Shown here: positions 21,740-35,133 of the stretch, piece by piece
Layout of the letters: the number at the start of each line of letters is the position of its first letter
Position numbering within the stretch: the first letter of the stretch is position 1
Source: Delphinapterus leucas
Lineage: Eukaryota; Chordata; Mammalia; Artiodactyla; Monodontidae
DNA: 64,000 nt
Direction of reading: 5' to 3'
NCBI RefSeq assembly: GCF_002288925.2
Contig: NW_022098008.1
Span: forward strand, 1,610,814-1,674,813
Position numbers and translations under genes: made by a program
Notes under the pieces: generated by a model
Databases searched by the model: none
Seen by the model: the letters and a program-made list of their open reading frames with translations, nothing else
What the model was told of the DNA's origin: nothing

Positions 21740-22167
21740 TTGCTGTGGGATGAATTGTATCCCCACCTCCACTTCTATGTGACCTTCTATGGAAATGGGG
21801 TCACAGCAGATGTAATTAGTTAAGATGAGGTCAAGCTGGATTAGTGGACCCCTAACCCCACAGGACTGGGGTTTGGAAAGGAGAGGAAGTGTGGACACAG
21901 ACACACACAGGGAGATACCTGTGAACATGAAGGCAGAGATGGGGCGATGCTTTGAAGGAACCATCACCAAGGACCAAGGAACAAGGAAGAAGCCAAGGAA
22001 CACAGGTGGTGGCCAGCACACCCCCAGAAGATGGAGAGCGGCCTGGGGCGGATTCACGGCCTCCTAGACACCTAGATTTTGGGCTTCTAATCTGCAGAAC
22101 TGTGAGAGAATCAGTTTCCGTCGTTTCAAGCTGCCTGGTATTGGCTACTTTGTCAGCACAGCCCCAG
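21740..22167 (+). mobile_element. solo MaLR (MLT1-type) LTR
   Basis: The layout is that of an MLT1-like LTR: GGGATGAATTGTATCCCC near the start, then GTCACAGCAGATGTAATTAG and TTAAGATGAGGTCA, then GTGTGGACACAGACACAC, then GCAGAACTGTGAGAGAATCA close to the 3' end. The 3' part has lost the AATAAA-like signal (GAGAATCAG). No internal retroviral region follows, so it is a solo LTR. Confidence 0.75.
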
Positions 22168-22544
22168 GATGCGGTCCACCGAATGTGTGCCTCCCTCTGG
22201 TTGTCCCAGTCCCGCCGCATCGTCTGCTTTCCCACGGCTCCAGAGGGAACCCGAGCACCCTGACAGTGGCTGCCAGGGTGAAGGACATGGATGCTGGGGT
22301 AACACCCAGTGGGCACTCCAGATCTGCTGCGCTCTGGCTGGGTTCCCGGCAGTTCCTTGGCCTCCATGCGCCCAGCCCTGACCTCTGTACGCAGTGACGA
22401 GGATATGACCCACCCCCAGTCTTGCAAGGGTTACTGCTCGGGTCTCTCGTGGGGAGGGGGACTCCGTCAGAGAAGGCCGGCCATCCTGTGTCAGCATCAG
22501 TTCACTGGAGCGGCTGAGGCAGTGGATACCTGTGTCCCCAGGTG
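22168..22544. other. GC-rich single-copy DNA before the CpG block
   Basis: I recognise no exon or repeat. Open frames occur on both strands and lack domains. Confidence 0.4.
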
Positions 22545-23015
22545 AACGCTGGCGCCGTCGCTGTGGGGGAACAAAGGATGCTGGGCCCGGAGGAGTCAAG
22601 ATGGGATCCAGGTCCGGGCGGTGTTTCTCCTCCTCCCGTGGGAAGGCCCCTCCCTGCGTGTGGGGTGCAGGTGTCTGTAGCTACACAGGACGTGAGACTC
22701 AGCTGTGGCGCACGGAGGCCGTCAGATGGGAGGAGGTGTGGTGAGCGGAGAGTTCCCTGACGCAGAGGAAGCAGCGCTGGGAGGAGGGGGCCCTGGAGGC
22801 CGGCGGGCCGCCACACCTGGAACGCTGCGCAGGCGAGCTCTGGCCGCGTCTGCAGCCCAGGGCCGCCCGTGATCACTGCCGGGGCGAAAGCACAGCCGGA
22901 CCGGGCCCACAGGTCCACGCCCAGAGCGCAATGCACGCCCCTAGGACTTGGACCGCGCCGTGGAGAAAGGCTGGACCCTGCGGTGGGACGAGGGCTGAGG
23001 GCCGTCCCGGCTGGT
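22545..23015. promoter_or_regulatory. CpG-dense block, candidate CpG island
   Basis: By hand count about 24 CpGs fall in the roughly 215 bases from 22799 to 23015, and about 15 in the 240 bases before that. GC is high, so the observed count is close to the expected count, unlike the CpG-poor DNA around it. Examples are GCGCCGTCGC at about 22551, GGCCGGCGGGCCGCC at about 22798 and GACCGCGCCG at about 22953. Such blocks often mark promoters, but no TATA box or recognised first exon is seen. The open minus-strand frame across it (22502-23095) has no ATG start and is composition-driven. Confidence 0.5.
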
Positions 23016-25147
23016 CCAGGCCCCAGAGAGCCCTGCCCCATCTGCTCGGACACCGTTCCCACCCAGCCTCCTTTTGCCAGGCTCCTCTGGGTCACAAAGG
23101 GGAAAAGTGAAGAAGCAAAACAGTTTTCACCCCCTGCTCTCAGCCAATCGTTCTGTGCCTCATCCTCTCAGGCCCTGAGGGGTCTGAGTCTCCATCTCTT
23201 ACCTGAGAGTTTACTTAGATTCATCCCCACCCGGTGGGTCCCGCAGTCCAGATGTGGTAAAACCTTTGCTGTGCACAGAGGGCTGGGGCGGCGTGACCTT
23301 TTCCAGAGGTGGCTTCCGGATGTGGTCCTCGTCCAGGCCGGACTGAGCTCATGCCTCCATGGGCTCTGTGTTTGCCCCTTGGCCAGACTGCTGTCCTCAG
23401 CTGCCTTCTCCGCTGCTCAGGAGCGGCCCTGGCCTCTGTTTCCATGGGGGGATCAAGACCCCTGTCCTGACTGTGCTTTACGGAAGAGCATGTAAACCTG
23501 TGCTTACTGAGGTCTCCCTTGACTTGTCTCCCCTGCACAAGTGGCCCTGACAGCCTCCAGGTTATATATAAAATTTGAATTTCTCGTCCTGGTTACCAGA
23601 TTCCAGCTGTTTGGTTGGCTAGTTAAGGATGCCCATGGTCAGAAGGTGCTAAATGTACTTTTTCATCTCGTTGTGATTTGCTTTCCCACCCGATGGTTAG
23701 AGTAGGGTGCAGGGCTTTGTTCAGGGTATCACGATCGCGGTAGGACCCAGGCTCACTGCCCTAAAGCAGGGTCCAGAGCAGGACAGGCAAGGCAGCCCAC
23801 CGAGGCTTTAGTCCCCATAAAGCTTGAAGTCGGTGCACAGACGCGTGCTTTGATTTCCTGTGTATTTGGTACACCTGTGCTGGCCCTTGCACATGCTTAA
23901 ATACTATTTTGTTGCACGGTTGGGGTTATAGTACCCTTTCTACTTAGGAATCGAACTGAATTTTGTACATTTTATGGCAAATTGTTAATTTGGCCGTTTT
24001 CACCTGTCCGCACCCAAGAGCTCTCTTGTCTTAAGCTCTTTGCTTTGAATAAGGACTTTTTTTGCTTTGACGTTTGGCTGCCAGTACATTAATTTCAGAC
24101 TTAAACCTTGTAGCTTTCCTCATTAACTTGACCCATGCTACAGGAGCTGGGCGGCGGGAGGGAGTCTCTGATCGTGACAGCGGAAATGACCTTCCACATG
24201 CCTCTCCTAGAGGAAGTCCTGATCGCCGAGATGCAATTCCATTCCTCTCTCATCCTTTGACTTTTTTTTAAGGAAAAAGATCAAATGTTTTATACCAGTA
24301 TCAAGTTTCCATAACCATATAGGATAAATATAACCCCCCAAGGGGCTGTGTCACCCGGAGGACGGCACCTTCTTTCTGGTTGTGCCTGGTTATGGGTTTA
24401 CTTGCAAGTCAGAAAGTCAGTTGCTTTGAAGCAACTGCCTTGATTTTAAAACTTGGTCCTGGATGGGAAAATGCTGGGCAGATGGTGGGTAAGTCTTCCC
24501 CGTCTGTTTCTCGCTGTCTCCTGTGCTCCTACTGTAGGGTCACAAGGCAGGGCCACCTCTTGTGATACAGAATTCCTAAAAGTATGGGTGATTTAACCAG
24601 ATCAACTTACAATAACAGTCTGTCAAGAAATGCACTTTAAGTGCATTCAAAGTTATCTTTGAGTGAGATGTCCTCTTTAAATACTGTAATTCCCATAATA
24701 CCCTAACAAAAGCTCCATTCATAATCCTGACGGTATTGTAATGTTTGCCCTCACCCCAAAAGTAAACATCACTGCCAAAGCCTGCCTAAGAGCCTTAAGC
24801 ATATCTATCATCCAGTCGGAACTGGTGACGATCATGGCTTCTTTGCATAAGCAGATGGGGAGTTCTACCCACACCACTCCTAGGGCTCGGTTATACGGGA
24901 GCTCCAAGAAAAATATCCCACAGGAGGCTGAGAGAACCTCATTGAATGAGCCCTAACGTGTGTCCTGAGCACCCGTAATCATCCCCTAAGAGCACGGGTG
25001 CACACAGTGACGTGGTCAACGCCATTCTGAGCTAACATCTCTTCACAGGCTCCCTGGTACCAAGTTGACTGCTTCAAATTAAGCATCGTATGTTTCTAAG
25101 ATCCAAGGAAAACTGAGGCTCCTGTGCTGAGGTCCATCTTTTTTTTT
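23016..25147. other. single-copy DNA, no gene seen
   Basis: No recognisable exon or repeat is seen. The stretch downstream of the CpG-dense block shows no coding frame with a domain. A poly(T) at 25139-25148 belongs to the next L1 fragment. Confidence 0.45.
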
Positions 25148-25372
25148 TAACTTTTTATTTTATATTGGAGTATGATTGATTAACAATGTTGTGTTAATTT
25201 CAGGTGTACAGCAAAGTGATTTAGCTGTACATACACATGTATCTATTCTTTTTCAAATCCTTTTCCCATTTAGGTTGTTACGTAATATTGAGCAGAGTTC
25301 CCTGTGCTACAGAGGAGGTCCTTGACGGTTATCCATTTTATATATATCAATGTGCGTCTTTAGATATAACCC
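25148..25372 (-). mobile_element. L1 3'UTR fragment
   Basis: The minus strand shows the L1 3' end with a tail at the left: GTACACCTGAAATTAACAC, ATTGTTAATCAATCATAC and an AGGGAACTCTGCTCAATAT-type block. It is of the same 3'UTR type as 8519-8740 and 2565-2816, and diverged. Confidence 0.85.
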
Positions 25373-28300
25373 CACACACATCAGGCATAAATCTGTCCAT
25401 CAGGTCCTGCAGAACCCAGGCCATTCCTGGTTGGACACATATACCCTCCTGACGCTGGGTTGTGTTCTGGGTAGTTCTCAGCCACTTCAGCTGCAGTCCC
25501 TTCCCGGTTGTGCGGAAACATGTAGCAGACGCTTTCTGGTACGGGCGCCGTCTTCACCAGACACTTCTTCCCTTTGGGGCAACTTCTGTGTTGCTGGATT
25601 CACATCTGCCCACCCCCCACCCCCCACTCACTCCGTTCACTTGGAATTCCGAGAGCAGAGAGAGTGATTAACCAGCGGCGCCTCTGCACTCCCAGTTTCA
25701 GACTCAGCAGGTCAGAAAAGCTGTCTCCACGACCAGAGATATGAGAAGTGCAGGTCCCAGGTGAACACCCCAGGTCCCAGGCAGGGCAGCCCCAGAGTCC
25801 AGGCGGGATGGCTGGCTCTAGTTTGGATACCCTTGATCTCTGCATTTCAAGCTCCTTACTTGTTTGCAAGATGTGTGTGCGCTCTCTCTCTCTCTCTGCT
25901 CTTTAGAAAGGCAGTATCTTTCACGGGAAGTAAAATTTCCCAAGAGCAAGCTTGTGTTCTGTCCCTGGACAGATGCCCAAGTCCAGCTATTCTGTTCACA
26001 CTTGAATAAAGCCTACGTTGCGGGGACTAGATTCCAGGCAGGTTTTGAACTTGAGGCTTCTTTTTTTTTTCTTTGAGAAGAAATTTAAAAGATGTGAAAT
26101 ACCTGTAACTGTGTTAGTTCTTATGGACAAGGGAAACAGTAGGGGCATCAGGGCAGCCCTGGCTTCCTCAGCACCCGCAACAGATCCCCACATGCAGGTG
26201 CGGGCCTCCCCGGCTCCTTGAGCGTCGGGCATCTCATGGCCGGGAAACGCTGGCTTCTCCTCCTGCCTGTGCCCTCCTGCCTGTGTGGCCCGTACAACAG
26301 TGCCGTGCCCAGTGCTGGGTCCATTGCCCTCAGACACTGGTTGCTATTGTGAGGCTCTGAGCGCAAACATTAACCTTCATAAGAGAACCAGAAGTAAGTT
26401 TCTCTAGTGGGATTGTGTAAATCGGCCTTCCCCAGCAGAGACACTAACTGACCCTCAGCCAAAGCACACATTGTGCCCAGGACTGAGGCAGGTGTGCTGT
26501 TTTGACACTTTCATCTTCTCCAAATTCTTGCCCTGAGTGCATCTTGTTGCCACATCAGTTGGTGGAGGATTGATGTATGGAATGACCAGGTTTTCGAGGG
26601 CTGAAGAAACAGAACTCCTCATATTCTAATTCAGTCCCGTAGACACAGAACTCTCTAGAAATGGCTTATGATAAATATTTCCACATTATTCAAAGTCAAA
26701 AGTTTGGAAATGTAGGCTATGCAAACAACCCAGCCTCGGGAGACCTGGGTGCTGTTCATGTAGGTGAACTCACTCAGCATCAGGAAAAACTGGGGCACAA
26801 TTCACACGTGTTCTGGTGGCCATGCCAAGACTGTTAAACTTGCTATTTTTATTAGGATTCCATTCAAGCGAAGTGCGCTAACAGATCCTAATATCAGATA
26901 CCCCTCCTTCTCCCAGATCCCAGTAACTAGCAAGGCATGAAATTATCCTCTTATAGGAGTTCCCAACTGGACCAGGGGCTTCTTGAAACAGGGAAGGAGT
27001 GGGGGTTAGGAACAGGTCAGCTGTGACTGGGCCAGGTCCCTGCCTTCCCTGCTCTGCACCTCTGAGCACCTTATACCTGCCAGAGAACAGAAAACAAAGG
27101 AAGAGAAGGTGCCCAGTAGCTGACTGAGGACAGTCCCCCCATGAGGTTCCGAGTCAGCTTGCGGAAGGACGGGACGGCGTCCTAGGGTCTCTGAGTGACA
27201 CGGACACTCAGGGGCCTCCTTTGCCTGTGGCTCCCAACCTCGTCCTTCCTGCCCTCCTGTGCTGACCTCAAAGCCCTCGACCTGCCCCAGGCTTCCAGGC
27301 AGTGGCCGGTCCCATCACTGCAGCTCCATCACCTGTATGGGAGCCCGAGGGTCACGACGGGACCAGTGTGGCTGCAGGGACGAGACCTGTGTCCAGACCC
27401 AAGCAGGAGAGACCTTTGGGAAGGGGAGGGTTCTGGTCCTTCAGAAGCCACTCCAGACAGTGAGCCCCTGGCCTCCCAGCCCTGGCCAGACCCATCCTGC
27501 TCTTGGGTCCCGTAGGAAGACACCAGGGATGCAGCACTTCAGGAAAAGAACGACTCACCCCTCCCTCCCAAACCTCAGTCCCCCACTTGAAATCTGGTGA
27601 TTTTAAGGGGAAGAGCTGGTGGCCGGGATATGGCCACATGACTTCCAAGAGTTTGCACTTTGAGTTTAGATCCAAAAGGTTTAGATGTCCCTTTAAATGT
27701 CCTTCTGAATCACCAAGAATGAACTTTCTTCTCTTTTTCCACAGGAGGGCATGCTGGTGTGGGGTCACCATCATTTCTACTCCTGCTTTGGCCCCTGAGC
27801 TAAAACGATGTTGTGATATTTAGGATGAAAAGAGGGAAGAGCCTGTGGAAAACAGATTTCCCTGAACGTTGTGATGTGGGTGGGAGTTAAGTTTCTCATT
27901 TCTGCAGAAAGCCTTTTCCAATCCCTGCTTTCAAGGCAAGACTTTAGTGCCGCCTTTCAGAAGAGTCTAGAGTAGCACCTGAAGCAAAGTGAAGCATCTG
28001 TACTCCTTTCATCTTGGCAACTGTCTTTGGATTAGGGATCAACTGCATTCTTTCTCTGCTGTCATTAATTTCCCCCTTGAACATGCTTTTTCTCTCTCTG
28101 ACAAAATAGTGATTTTACTTGAGCTGCTGCTGAGTATCTGGCTGTATCAGACCCGAAAACTGTAATTTGAAAAAGGTGAGTCCTCTGCTTTAGCGAAGGC
28201 CCAGGCTGCCTGTTTCTTTTATCAAAGACAGGTATGAGAGGGCTTCTTTTAAATTTAAGCGGACACTGTTTGTCCAGGGATTTGAAATCCTGTAGATTAT

Positions 28301-29878
28301 TAAAGGCCCATTTTTATCTTTAAAATATACTTTTAAAATCTGTTCTCTGTGGGCCTGTTTTAGTCCCTGGATGATTCTAAGCAATATTAAATGGCGAGTG
28401 AATTAGACCCAGCATGAATCACTAAATGGAAATGTATGTTTTAAAAATAACTGATTCAGGTGGGTGTTGTGAGAAGAGCACATCGTGGGAAGAGCAGCGG
28501 CTGAGCCCCAGGCTCGGCACCGGCCCTGCGTAAGCCCACCTGCCGGTCCCTGCGCGGGAAAGGGCCCAGCGGGGAAGGCTGGGGTTGCCAGCCCTGATGG
28601 CGTTCACTGTGTATGCATTACTCTGTAACTGGTAAATGGTGAAGAGGTAGCAAAAGCCAGAACCAGCAAGTGAAAACAAAGGCCGCTGGGCCTCTCAACA
28701 TGGTGTATGGGGATAAAACAGGAAAAAGTAAATTTGTGAACAACCATTGCACAATTGTATTATGTTTTTTCTTTATTCTTATCCTCGAGAGCATTGACCA
28801 CTGCCTTCGCCTTGTGGTGAGGGGCTCCTGCTCTACCCCGTGTGGTCCCCACCACCTGCCCTGTGTCCCTCTCCCGGCCCCGCCCAGGTCCGGGTCCTCT
28901 GCTGCTTCTCCCTCCTCACTGTGTCTCTGGCCTATGTTTGAGTGCCTTGCTCTTTCTGCTGGTCCACCGTCTCCCACCACAGACATCCTTGGCAGCCGTG
29001 GTACATGAACTGTTCTGCTGGGATGGGGCTGCTGCTGGGATCCCAGGCTCCGTGTACCTGAACGGAAGACTGTGGGTCCCTGGGCTTTTGTGTGGAATCT
29101 TCATGAAGAGTCCAGGAGGCCAGGCTCCTGCATCTCCCCAAGGGGGACCGGGCAGGAGGCGTGGACACGCCTGGGGTGGGTGCCAGGCCGAGGGCAGGGC
29201 CTCCACTGTCGCCCAGGGGAGGCTGCCTCCTGGGAGGGGTCCCTGGGTTGAGCTGCTCAGGCCCGTCTTGTGGAAGCACTAGCCATCCTGGATCTGTTGC
29301 ATTTCTGCTGAGATTCGGGTCCATGTTGTCCTGGCTGCACTCGCCCATGGAACACAGAGACCTGGGAATCACCAGGTGGCCAGAGCTCCCCTGAGGGGGT
29401 GGGTGCTGTGTCGTCTCTCCCCACATGCGTGAGCTCCCCAACCCCGGCTGTCATGGATACAGCTCCCGGACAGCCGAGGGGTGAAGGACATCACAGCACC
29501 GAGGGACAGACACAGGCCAAAGGACCGCAGCCACAGGGCCAGCCGGTCCGGGGCCTAGAGCCCAGGGCTGGGAGGAAGACAGAGGTGGACGCATCAGGGG
29601 AGGGAGGAGGACACGGCGCTCAACCAGAGGACATCTGGCACTGGACACACTCTTGGTGTCAGGACTAGTGAGTCAAGGCTGGTGATGCCACCGGGCGTCC
29701 TGACAGGGGCCAAGGGCCAGCCCACCGCCAGGAACAGCCCGGCCCAATGTTTCAGGGAAGCTGGGGGCACCTCAGCTGGACCTGCAGGCTGGGCCACAGC
29801 TGGACCCCACCGAGATCTGGGTCTTACTTTTCCCTGGGTCGTGGTACCCCGGAACAATCGCCCAGCCTCCAGAAGCAT
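25373..29878. other. single-copy DNA, no gene seen
   Basis: GC-rich stretches (27.1-27.5 kb, 28.8-29.8 kb) alternate with AT-richer ones. A short CT run lies at about 25882-25898 and a poly(T) at 26061-26071. None of the overlapping open frames (for example 28842-29282 plus) has a domain that I recognise. Confidence 0.45.
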
Positions 29879-32199
29879 CTATTTCCTCCCCCACAAAATA
29901 GAGCCGTGATCAGAGCTCCCACCTGCGAGAGCTGTTGGGCTGAGCAAATGTGACGACAGAGGTAAAGCCGCAGCCTGTGCCGGGGTGCGGTGAGCCTGAG
30001 GTGCTGTCAGCATCAGCTGAACGCTACTTTCACAAACACACACAGGAAACGCTCCAAGCCTGCTGATCTCCTTGTTTAGCAACTGCAAAAAAATACTTCC
30101 GAAAGATCTTTCAGTTGTGTCTGTAATGTGGTATAAAACTAAATAAATAAGCAAACTAATACACCAAATAACAAATAAACAAACATCCCCCCCAAGGGCC
30201 TTCTCCCACCAACAGTGGGTTCCTGTTAACAAAAGCAAGCAAAGCAAACTCAGGACATAGGTGGTTAGTATGTTTGCACAGGAACTTTCTTCTTCTATGA
30301 AAAATGTGGCTTTCGGATAAAATATAGGAGGTGTGGGCTCGGTACTTGGGGAGAAACGGCGGGGTGCTTTGTCAGGTGGACCCAGAGTGATCCGTGGGCT
30401 GGCTGGGACTCTGAGGTCAAAAGCGACGAGACCAGGAGTACAAGCTCCCAAATCAGACTGTGTTCACATTCCTAAGAACTCCAGGCAAAGTCACACACTG
30501 TGCACTGTGCACTGTGCAAACACACTTGCAGAGAAAGCCAGCCCTAAAGGACTTCCATTTCTCTTCTGCAAAACAATGCACCATTCTGTTTTAGTTTTCA
30601 GTTAAGTGCTTCTTTCTTTCCTGGTCATGGCTCCACCTCGGGACCTGTTACTTTGCCAGGGGAAGTACCACCCACACAGCCTATTTTTGCAACATTATTT
30701 TAATCTGGCCGTAGCTCAGTTAATGAAAAAGATCGGAATCCTGGAATCACGTGGAATCTCATACTTTGCTATAGCACAGACTTGTCAGCCTTGCCTGCGT
30801 GTGGCGTCATATCCACAGAATCCTTAAGTAAAATCACAGGCAAGAATTAGCACCACACACACTCACGGGTGGAAGCAATTCTGCTACAGTCAAGAACACA
30901 GCACAGATGGTGCTAAAAATCATAAAAGCCCTTAATATTTCTCTTCCTAACCCTCTAGACTGCGCTGTGCCACGAAGCTTAGACTCTTACTCCAGGGCAG
31001 GGTCCTTGGAGAGTTCAAGCTCGTGTAATAACTAATGCACTCTCAGACGATCTGTCTCCTATGTACTTGAACTCTTTAACACAAAGGCCCAGGTAAAATA
31101 CCACTCCCATAAGAGCACATTAATAGCCATCTTTTCATAAACAGCTTCAGAAAATGGAAGGGATGCCTTTGAAGATCTTCAAAGAGACACTCTATTTTCA
31201 TGCAGACTTGAATTTGCAGTTGCACAGAAAGATCAACAGACATTTATCAAACCTTTCACAGTGTAGATTTTTATCTGTGGATCACAGCTCCTTGTGTCCC
31301 CTGCAACTATTTTAAGTCCCCGGAAGTAGCTTCTAGGAGAAACTACCCCCCGCCCCACCGCCCAGGACTTTTTCCCAGGAGCAGAAGCACACCTTTCCCA
31401 CTCACCTGCATCATGCAAAGCCTCTCTTTGTCCAAAGCCAGCGGCCAATGGCTAGCTCCAGTTCGTTCTGCTCTGAAGAAAGTAATCTTTAAAAATGTTG
31501 AGCAAACAAATGGCTGTCCCAGTTATCACTTAATCCTTGATTTCTCTTCACCAACAGCAGATGAAAATGAGAGTGGACTCACGTGTATTTACAACAGTTC
31601 TCGTCATCGTAACTGTCCCAAAGGACACAGCCTTGAACATAAAATATCTAGAAGGGCCATGTGGAAATACATAAGTCACAACAGAAATTGTCCAAGAAGT
31701 GTGACCCCGATTCAGATACTTTCTTATAAAGACCCAGACAAAGCACCACGTGCACCCCTTCTGGGTTTACTTCTGATTCTCTGTCCTTCTAGTGTCCACC
31801 GGCCACCACTCCTCATGTACAAAGTTCACAGAGTCCTAAACTGAGGGTTCTACAGTGATGTCTTCATTTTTGCTGGTTGGTTTCGTTTGACTTGACCCAC
31901 AGCCCTCCTGAGAAGGATGAAATATTTACCTGGGTCAGGTTATTTTACTGAATAATCAGATTCCGCTTATTTTACTTTGGTTTTAAAGCATCCGGGCGAG
32001 AGGATGAGAGGCATTGGCCCTTCAGCCACAGGAAGTCTCCCTGGAGCCACGTCCCAGCAGAGCACCAGCCCCTCCGAAGCCCATTCTCCTTGGAGGACGG
32101 AACACGAGCCCCCTGTCTAATGTGTCTTCATACCAGGTTGTTTGGTTACACTGAGGGATCACCTCCTGTGACTTACAGCCTATGAAAATAATTAGAAAT
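29879..32199. other. single-copy DNA, no gene seen
   Basis: The minus frame 29879-30451 is long but starts at TTG and has no ATG until near its end. A short tandem TGTGCAC run lies at 30498-30517 (CTGTGCACTGTGCACTGTGC). No exon or repeat is recognised. Confidence 0.45.
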
Positions 32200-32545
32200 G
32201 CCAAGTGGAGTTATGCACACGCATGTACATTGCAATGCAGTTCATAACAGCAACGTGAAATAGCTTAGAAGTTCACCCATTGGGCAAGGATTGATATGGT
32301 ACAGTGTGTCCATGTAGTAAAACCCCACACGATGGCACGCAAAATGTCTCAGACCATGAACATTCAAACAGTAGAATGTTTTTAAAAAGGCAACCACATA
32401 ATTGTTCCAAACTTAAAAGAGGAAAGCTTGAATATCTATATATATATTAAGAAAGGTCTGAGGATAGTTCCCTGTCACTTTGCTGTACACCTGAAACTAA
32501 CATAACATTGTAAATCAACTATATTTCAATTACATTTTTAAAAAT
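32200..32545 (+). mobile_element. decayed L1 3' end
   Basis: The last 70 bases (CACTTTGCTGTACACCTGAAAC then ATTGTAAATCAACTATATTTC) are a clear L1 3' end. The preceding 270 bases (GCAGTTCATAACAGCAACG and GATATGGTACAGTGTGTCCATG) look like diverged L1 ORF2/3'UTR sequence, with less certainty. Confidence 0.6.
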
Positions 32546-32796
32546 CAATTGAATAAATATAATATGCAGAGCCTTCTGTTGAAAAAATAAAAATGTCTGG
32601 GGAGACATATACACACTCTAGGATGTTACAGAATGTGGCCACATGACACCCAACTGGAAAGTACCCCGTGGAGCAACAGGATGTTAAAATAATTCTTTAT
32701 GGGGGGGTGGCAGGGATGGTGGAATAAAAAGGTCTGGGGATGAAGCTATCCTGATGAGTTTAAAATGGACTTAGGAAGTAAGATTACAGATTTTTT

Positions 32797-32994
32797 CTGT
32801 TTTTGCGGTACGCAGGCCTCTCACTGTTGTGGCCTCTCCAGTTGCGGAGCACAGGCTCCAGATGCGCAGGCTCAGCGGCCATGGCTCACGGGCCCAGCTG
32901 CTCCACGGCATGTGGGATCTTCCCGGACCGGGGCACGAACCCGTGTCCCCTGCATCGGCAGGCGGACTCTCAACCACTGCGCCACCAGGGAAGA
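32797..32994 (-). mobile_element. CHR-2 type SINE
   Basis: This is a minus-strand SINE with a TTTTTGCGGTACGC end at the left and its head (CACCAGGGAAGAC) at the right. The body is complete, with the GTTGCGGAGCACAGGCTCC and CCATGGCTCACGGGCCCAGC blocks. No convincing target-site duplication is seen, because both flanks are T-rich. Confidence 0.93.
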
Positions 32995-34499
32995 CCTTTT
33001 TTTAAAAATATATATATATATTCTTTATTATTTTCTAAATTGCTGATTTCATAATCAGAACATTTAAAATCATATATTCATGTAAAATTTATGGCCGGGA
33101 AAAATGTTCCCCATATATTATGAACTGAAAAGGAAGGTCACATGCCCATTGGACCATTTCTCATAATAATGAGGAAAAATGGAACCATCTGAAAGTCTGA
33201 TAGGCAAGCGGGAATTGTGCAGGGACTACAGCACAGACTCTCAGAGAGGTTCTGGGGAAGGCCTGTGATGTGGAAAGACACTGTAACACATTTTTGGGAG
33301 AAGAAGGAAGTTACACAATACCTGCCTACCGTCAAGCTGTGCCTGACTTACTGTCTCTTCTTTAAAAGAATGAGTAACTGTGAGTTCCCAGGCTCTTTTT
33401 AACACCTGGTTTGGGGACTTTAAATACAGCAGTGAAGCTTCAGGTGAGAATAGAAATCCCTAGGAGGTCTTAAGGTGCCTGGGGAAGGGGAGGTTGACAC
33501 CAGCCTCCCGCCATTCTGTTAGTAAAAGACTGAATCTGAGCGATTTCTAACGTCCCAAGGGGAAAATCAAACTGCCGTGACCTGAAATTTAGGAAGGAAG
33601 GAGACCTCGGCCAGGGCTTGGTGAAGCCATTTCCATCCACAAGGCCCCTTAAAGATGTTAACAACCATGGAGTTTCCCCCTGGAGATGGACTTGCCCCAA
33701 AGATGCCACTGCAGCATTGTCAAAGGGGTCGTAGGTTGAGATGAAGGTCTGGTACCAACGTTTTTCCACCGATGAGCATCAGAGGAGCTGTGCAGAGGAA
33801 ACCATGTATTTCTCGCTCCAATTAATGGATTCATTGTGTTCTCTAAATATAATATGGGAATCATAGACATAATGGTTATTTCCTGGTAGCATATGTACTT
33901 AATGTGCTGGTAGATAAAACATCCCTGCATTAAAAGGAATTATTGTATTTGTCATAAATTCCTTTGAGAATAATTTTGCTTTCAACTCCAGGCAGGAGGG
34001 TGTCTTTTATACGAGACATGAAGGATTACACGGAGGGAGCAGGACAGGGCCACACCTGACAGGTGTGCTCCTGGTCCCACGCCAGGTAACTTACTGAGAC
34101 TAACCTGGGGGCACATTTACATTTGAAAACCAAGCCTGACATCCAGAGAAATCAAAGTGCCTGACGCAGCTGAAGGCTTTATATTTGGAAATGAAGTTGA
34201 AATGCAGGAGTTGGGACGAACACTGGTGAATTCGGCTGGGCTGAGCCCAGCTTGGTTATGGAGAAGAGGACCCAGAACTGTCCTCTTTAATTTGCCCTCA
34301 GGTGTTTCAGCGAACATTCTGGAAGCTGTTCACACCTCATGTTTCTTACACAGCTGTGCTGTTGCAGGGCTGGAGAGGCCACCTCATGATGGAAAATACT
34401 CTGCTGTGTGGAGGTGCTGGACCCTGCTGGCTTCAGAATATCATAGGAGGGACTCCACAAAGAGAGACAAATACATATTTATGGGGAGGTGGGGTGGGG
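32995..34499. other. single-copy DNA, no gene seen
   Basis: An AT microsatellite lies at about 33005-33021. I recognise no exon or repeat in the rest. Confidence 0.45.
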
Positions 34500-34562
34500 A
34501 GACAAAAGAGAGAGACAGGGGGAGACAGAAAGAAGAGAGAGGGAGAGGGAGAGAGACTTTAT
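34500..34562. repeat. purine-rich GA tract
   Basis: An impure GA/GGGA run (AGAGAGAGACAGGGGGAGAC through GGAGAGGGAGAGAGAC) gives a long one-strand purine stretch. Confidence 0.8.
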
Positions 34563-35133
34563 TGGGCAGTATCTGCAAAATGGAAATTAAAATGGAAAAT
34601 AAAAACTGCAGAGGCTGTGGGAAGGATTCTTTTAAAAAAGCTGTCTCGTTTTCTGTTGAACTGGAATTCACATGGAAACCCAGACTTGAAATGAGAGAGT
34701 CCGCAGCTCCTTCGTGGTGATTCGATTTCTCTTCCTCAGGCGTGTTACTTCATGACTAACGCCACCACCGCCTGTTTGTGAAGGCGGGTGAGGCCGGCCC
34801 TGTGTGGTCCACGCAGCCACAGGCAGCCCACGCGTGGTGCTGTCGGCACTGTCCCTTGGGGAGAGCCCCTCCCTCCCACCTCTCCTGGGGGGCCAAGCAG
34901 GACGCCCCCCCAGCCCCCTGACCGTGGCCCCAGCACCCGCCACCCCGCCACAGGCGCCCAGGCCGTCGTGGACTCCTTCCCAGAGCTGCAGCTCCCGGTC
35001 TCTCCCTGACACCAGCAGCAACTATTTTTTGTTTTTGTCTTAAATTCTGCTCCCTGTAGAAATGATTCATTTTGTTTACGGAAACCTCAGCTGAAATGAA
35101 GGTTGGGGCTCTAATCACCTCATTTCCTTTTCC
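34563..35133. other. single-copy DNA, partly GC-rich
   Basis: Bases 34790-35010 are GC-rich with some CpGs and have open frames in several phases. I see no domain and no repeat. Confidence 0.4.

Noticed and set aside
21852..22427. 191-codon minus open frame
   Set aside because: It starts at TTG, overlaps an MLT1-type LTR and shows no domain.
22502..23095. 197-codon minus open frame over the CpG-dense block
   Set aside because: It has a GTG start and a Pro/Gly/Arg/Ser-rich translation. Openness follows from high GC.
29879..30451. 190-codon minus open frame with two hydrophobic, membrane-like stretches
   Set aside because: It starts at TTG (plus bases 30449-30451 are CAA), and the first ATG comes only near the end. 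No domain is recognised.
34157..34720. 187-codon plus open frame
   Set aside because: It starts at GTG, runs through a purine-rich GA tract and has no recognisable domain.
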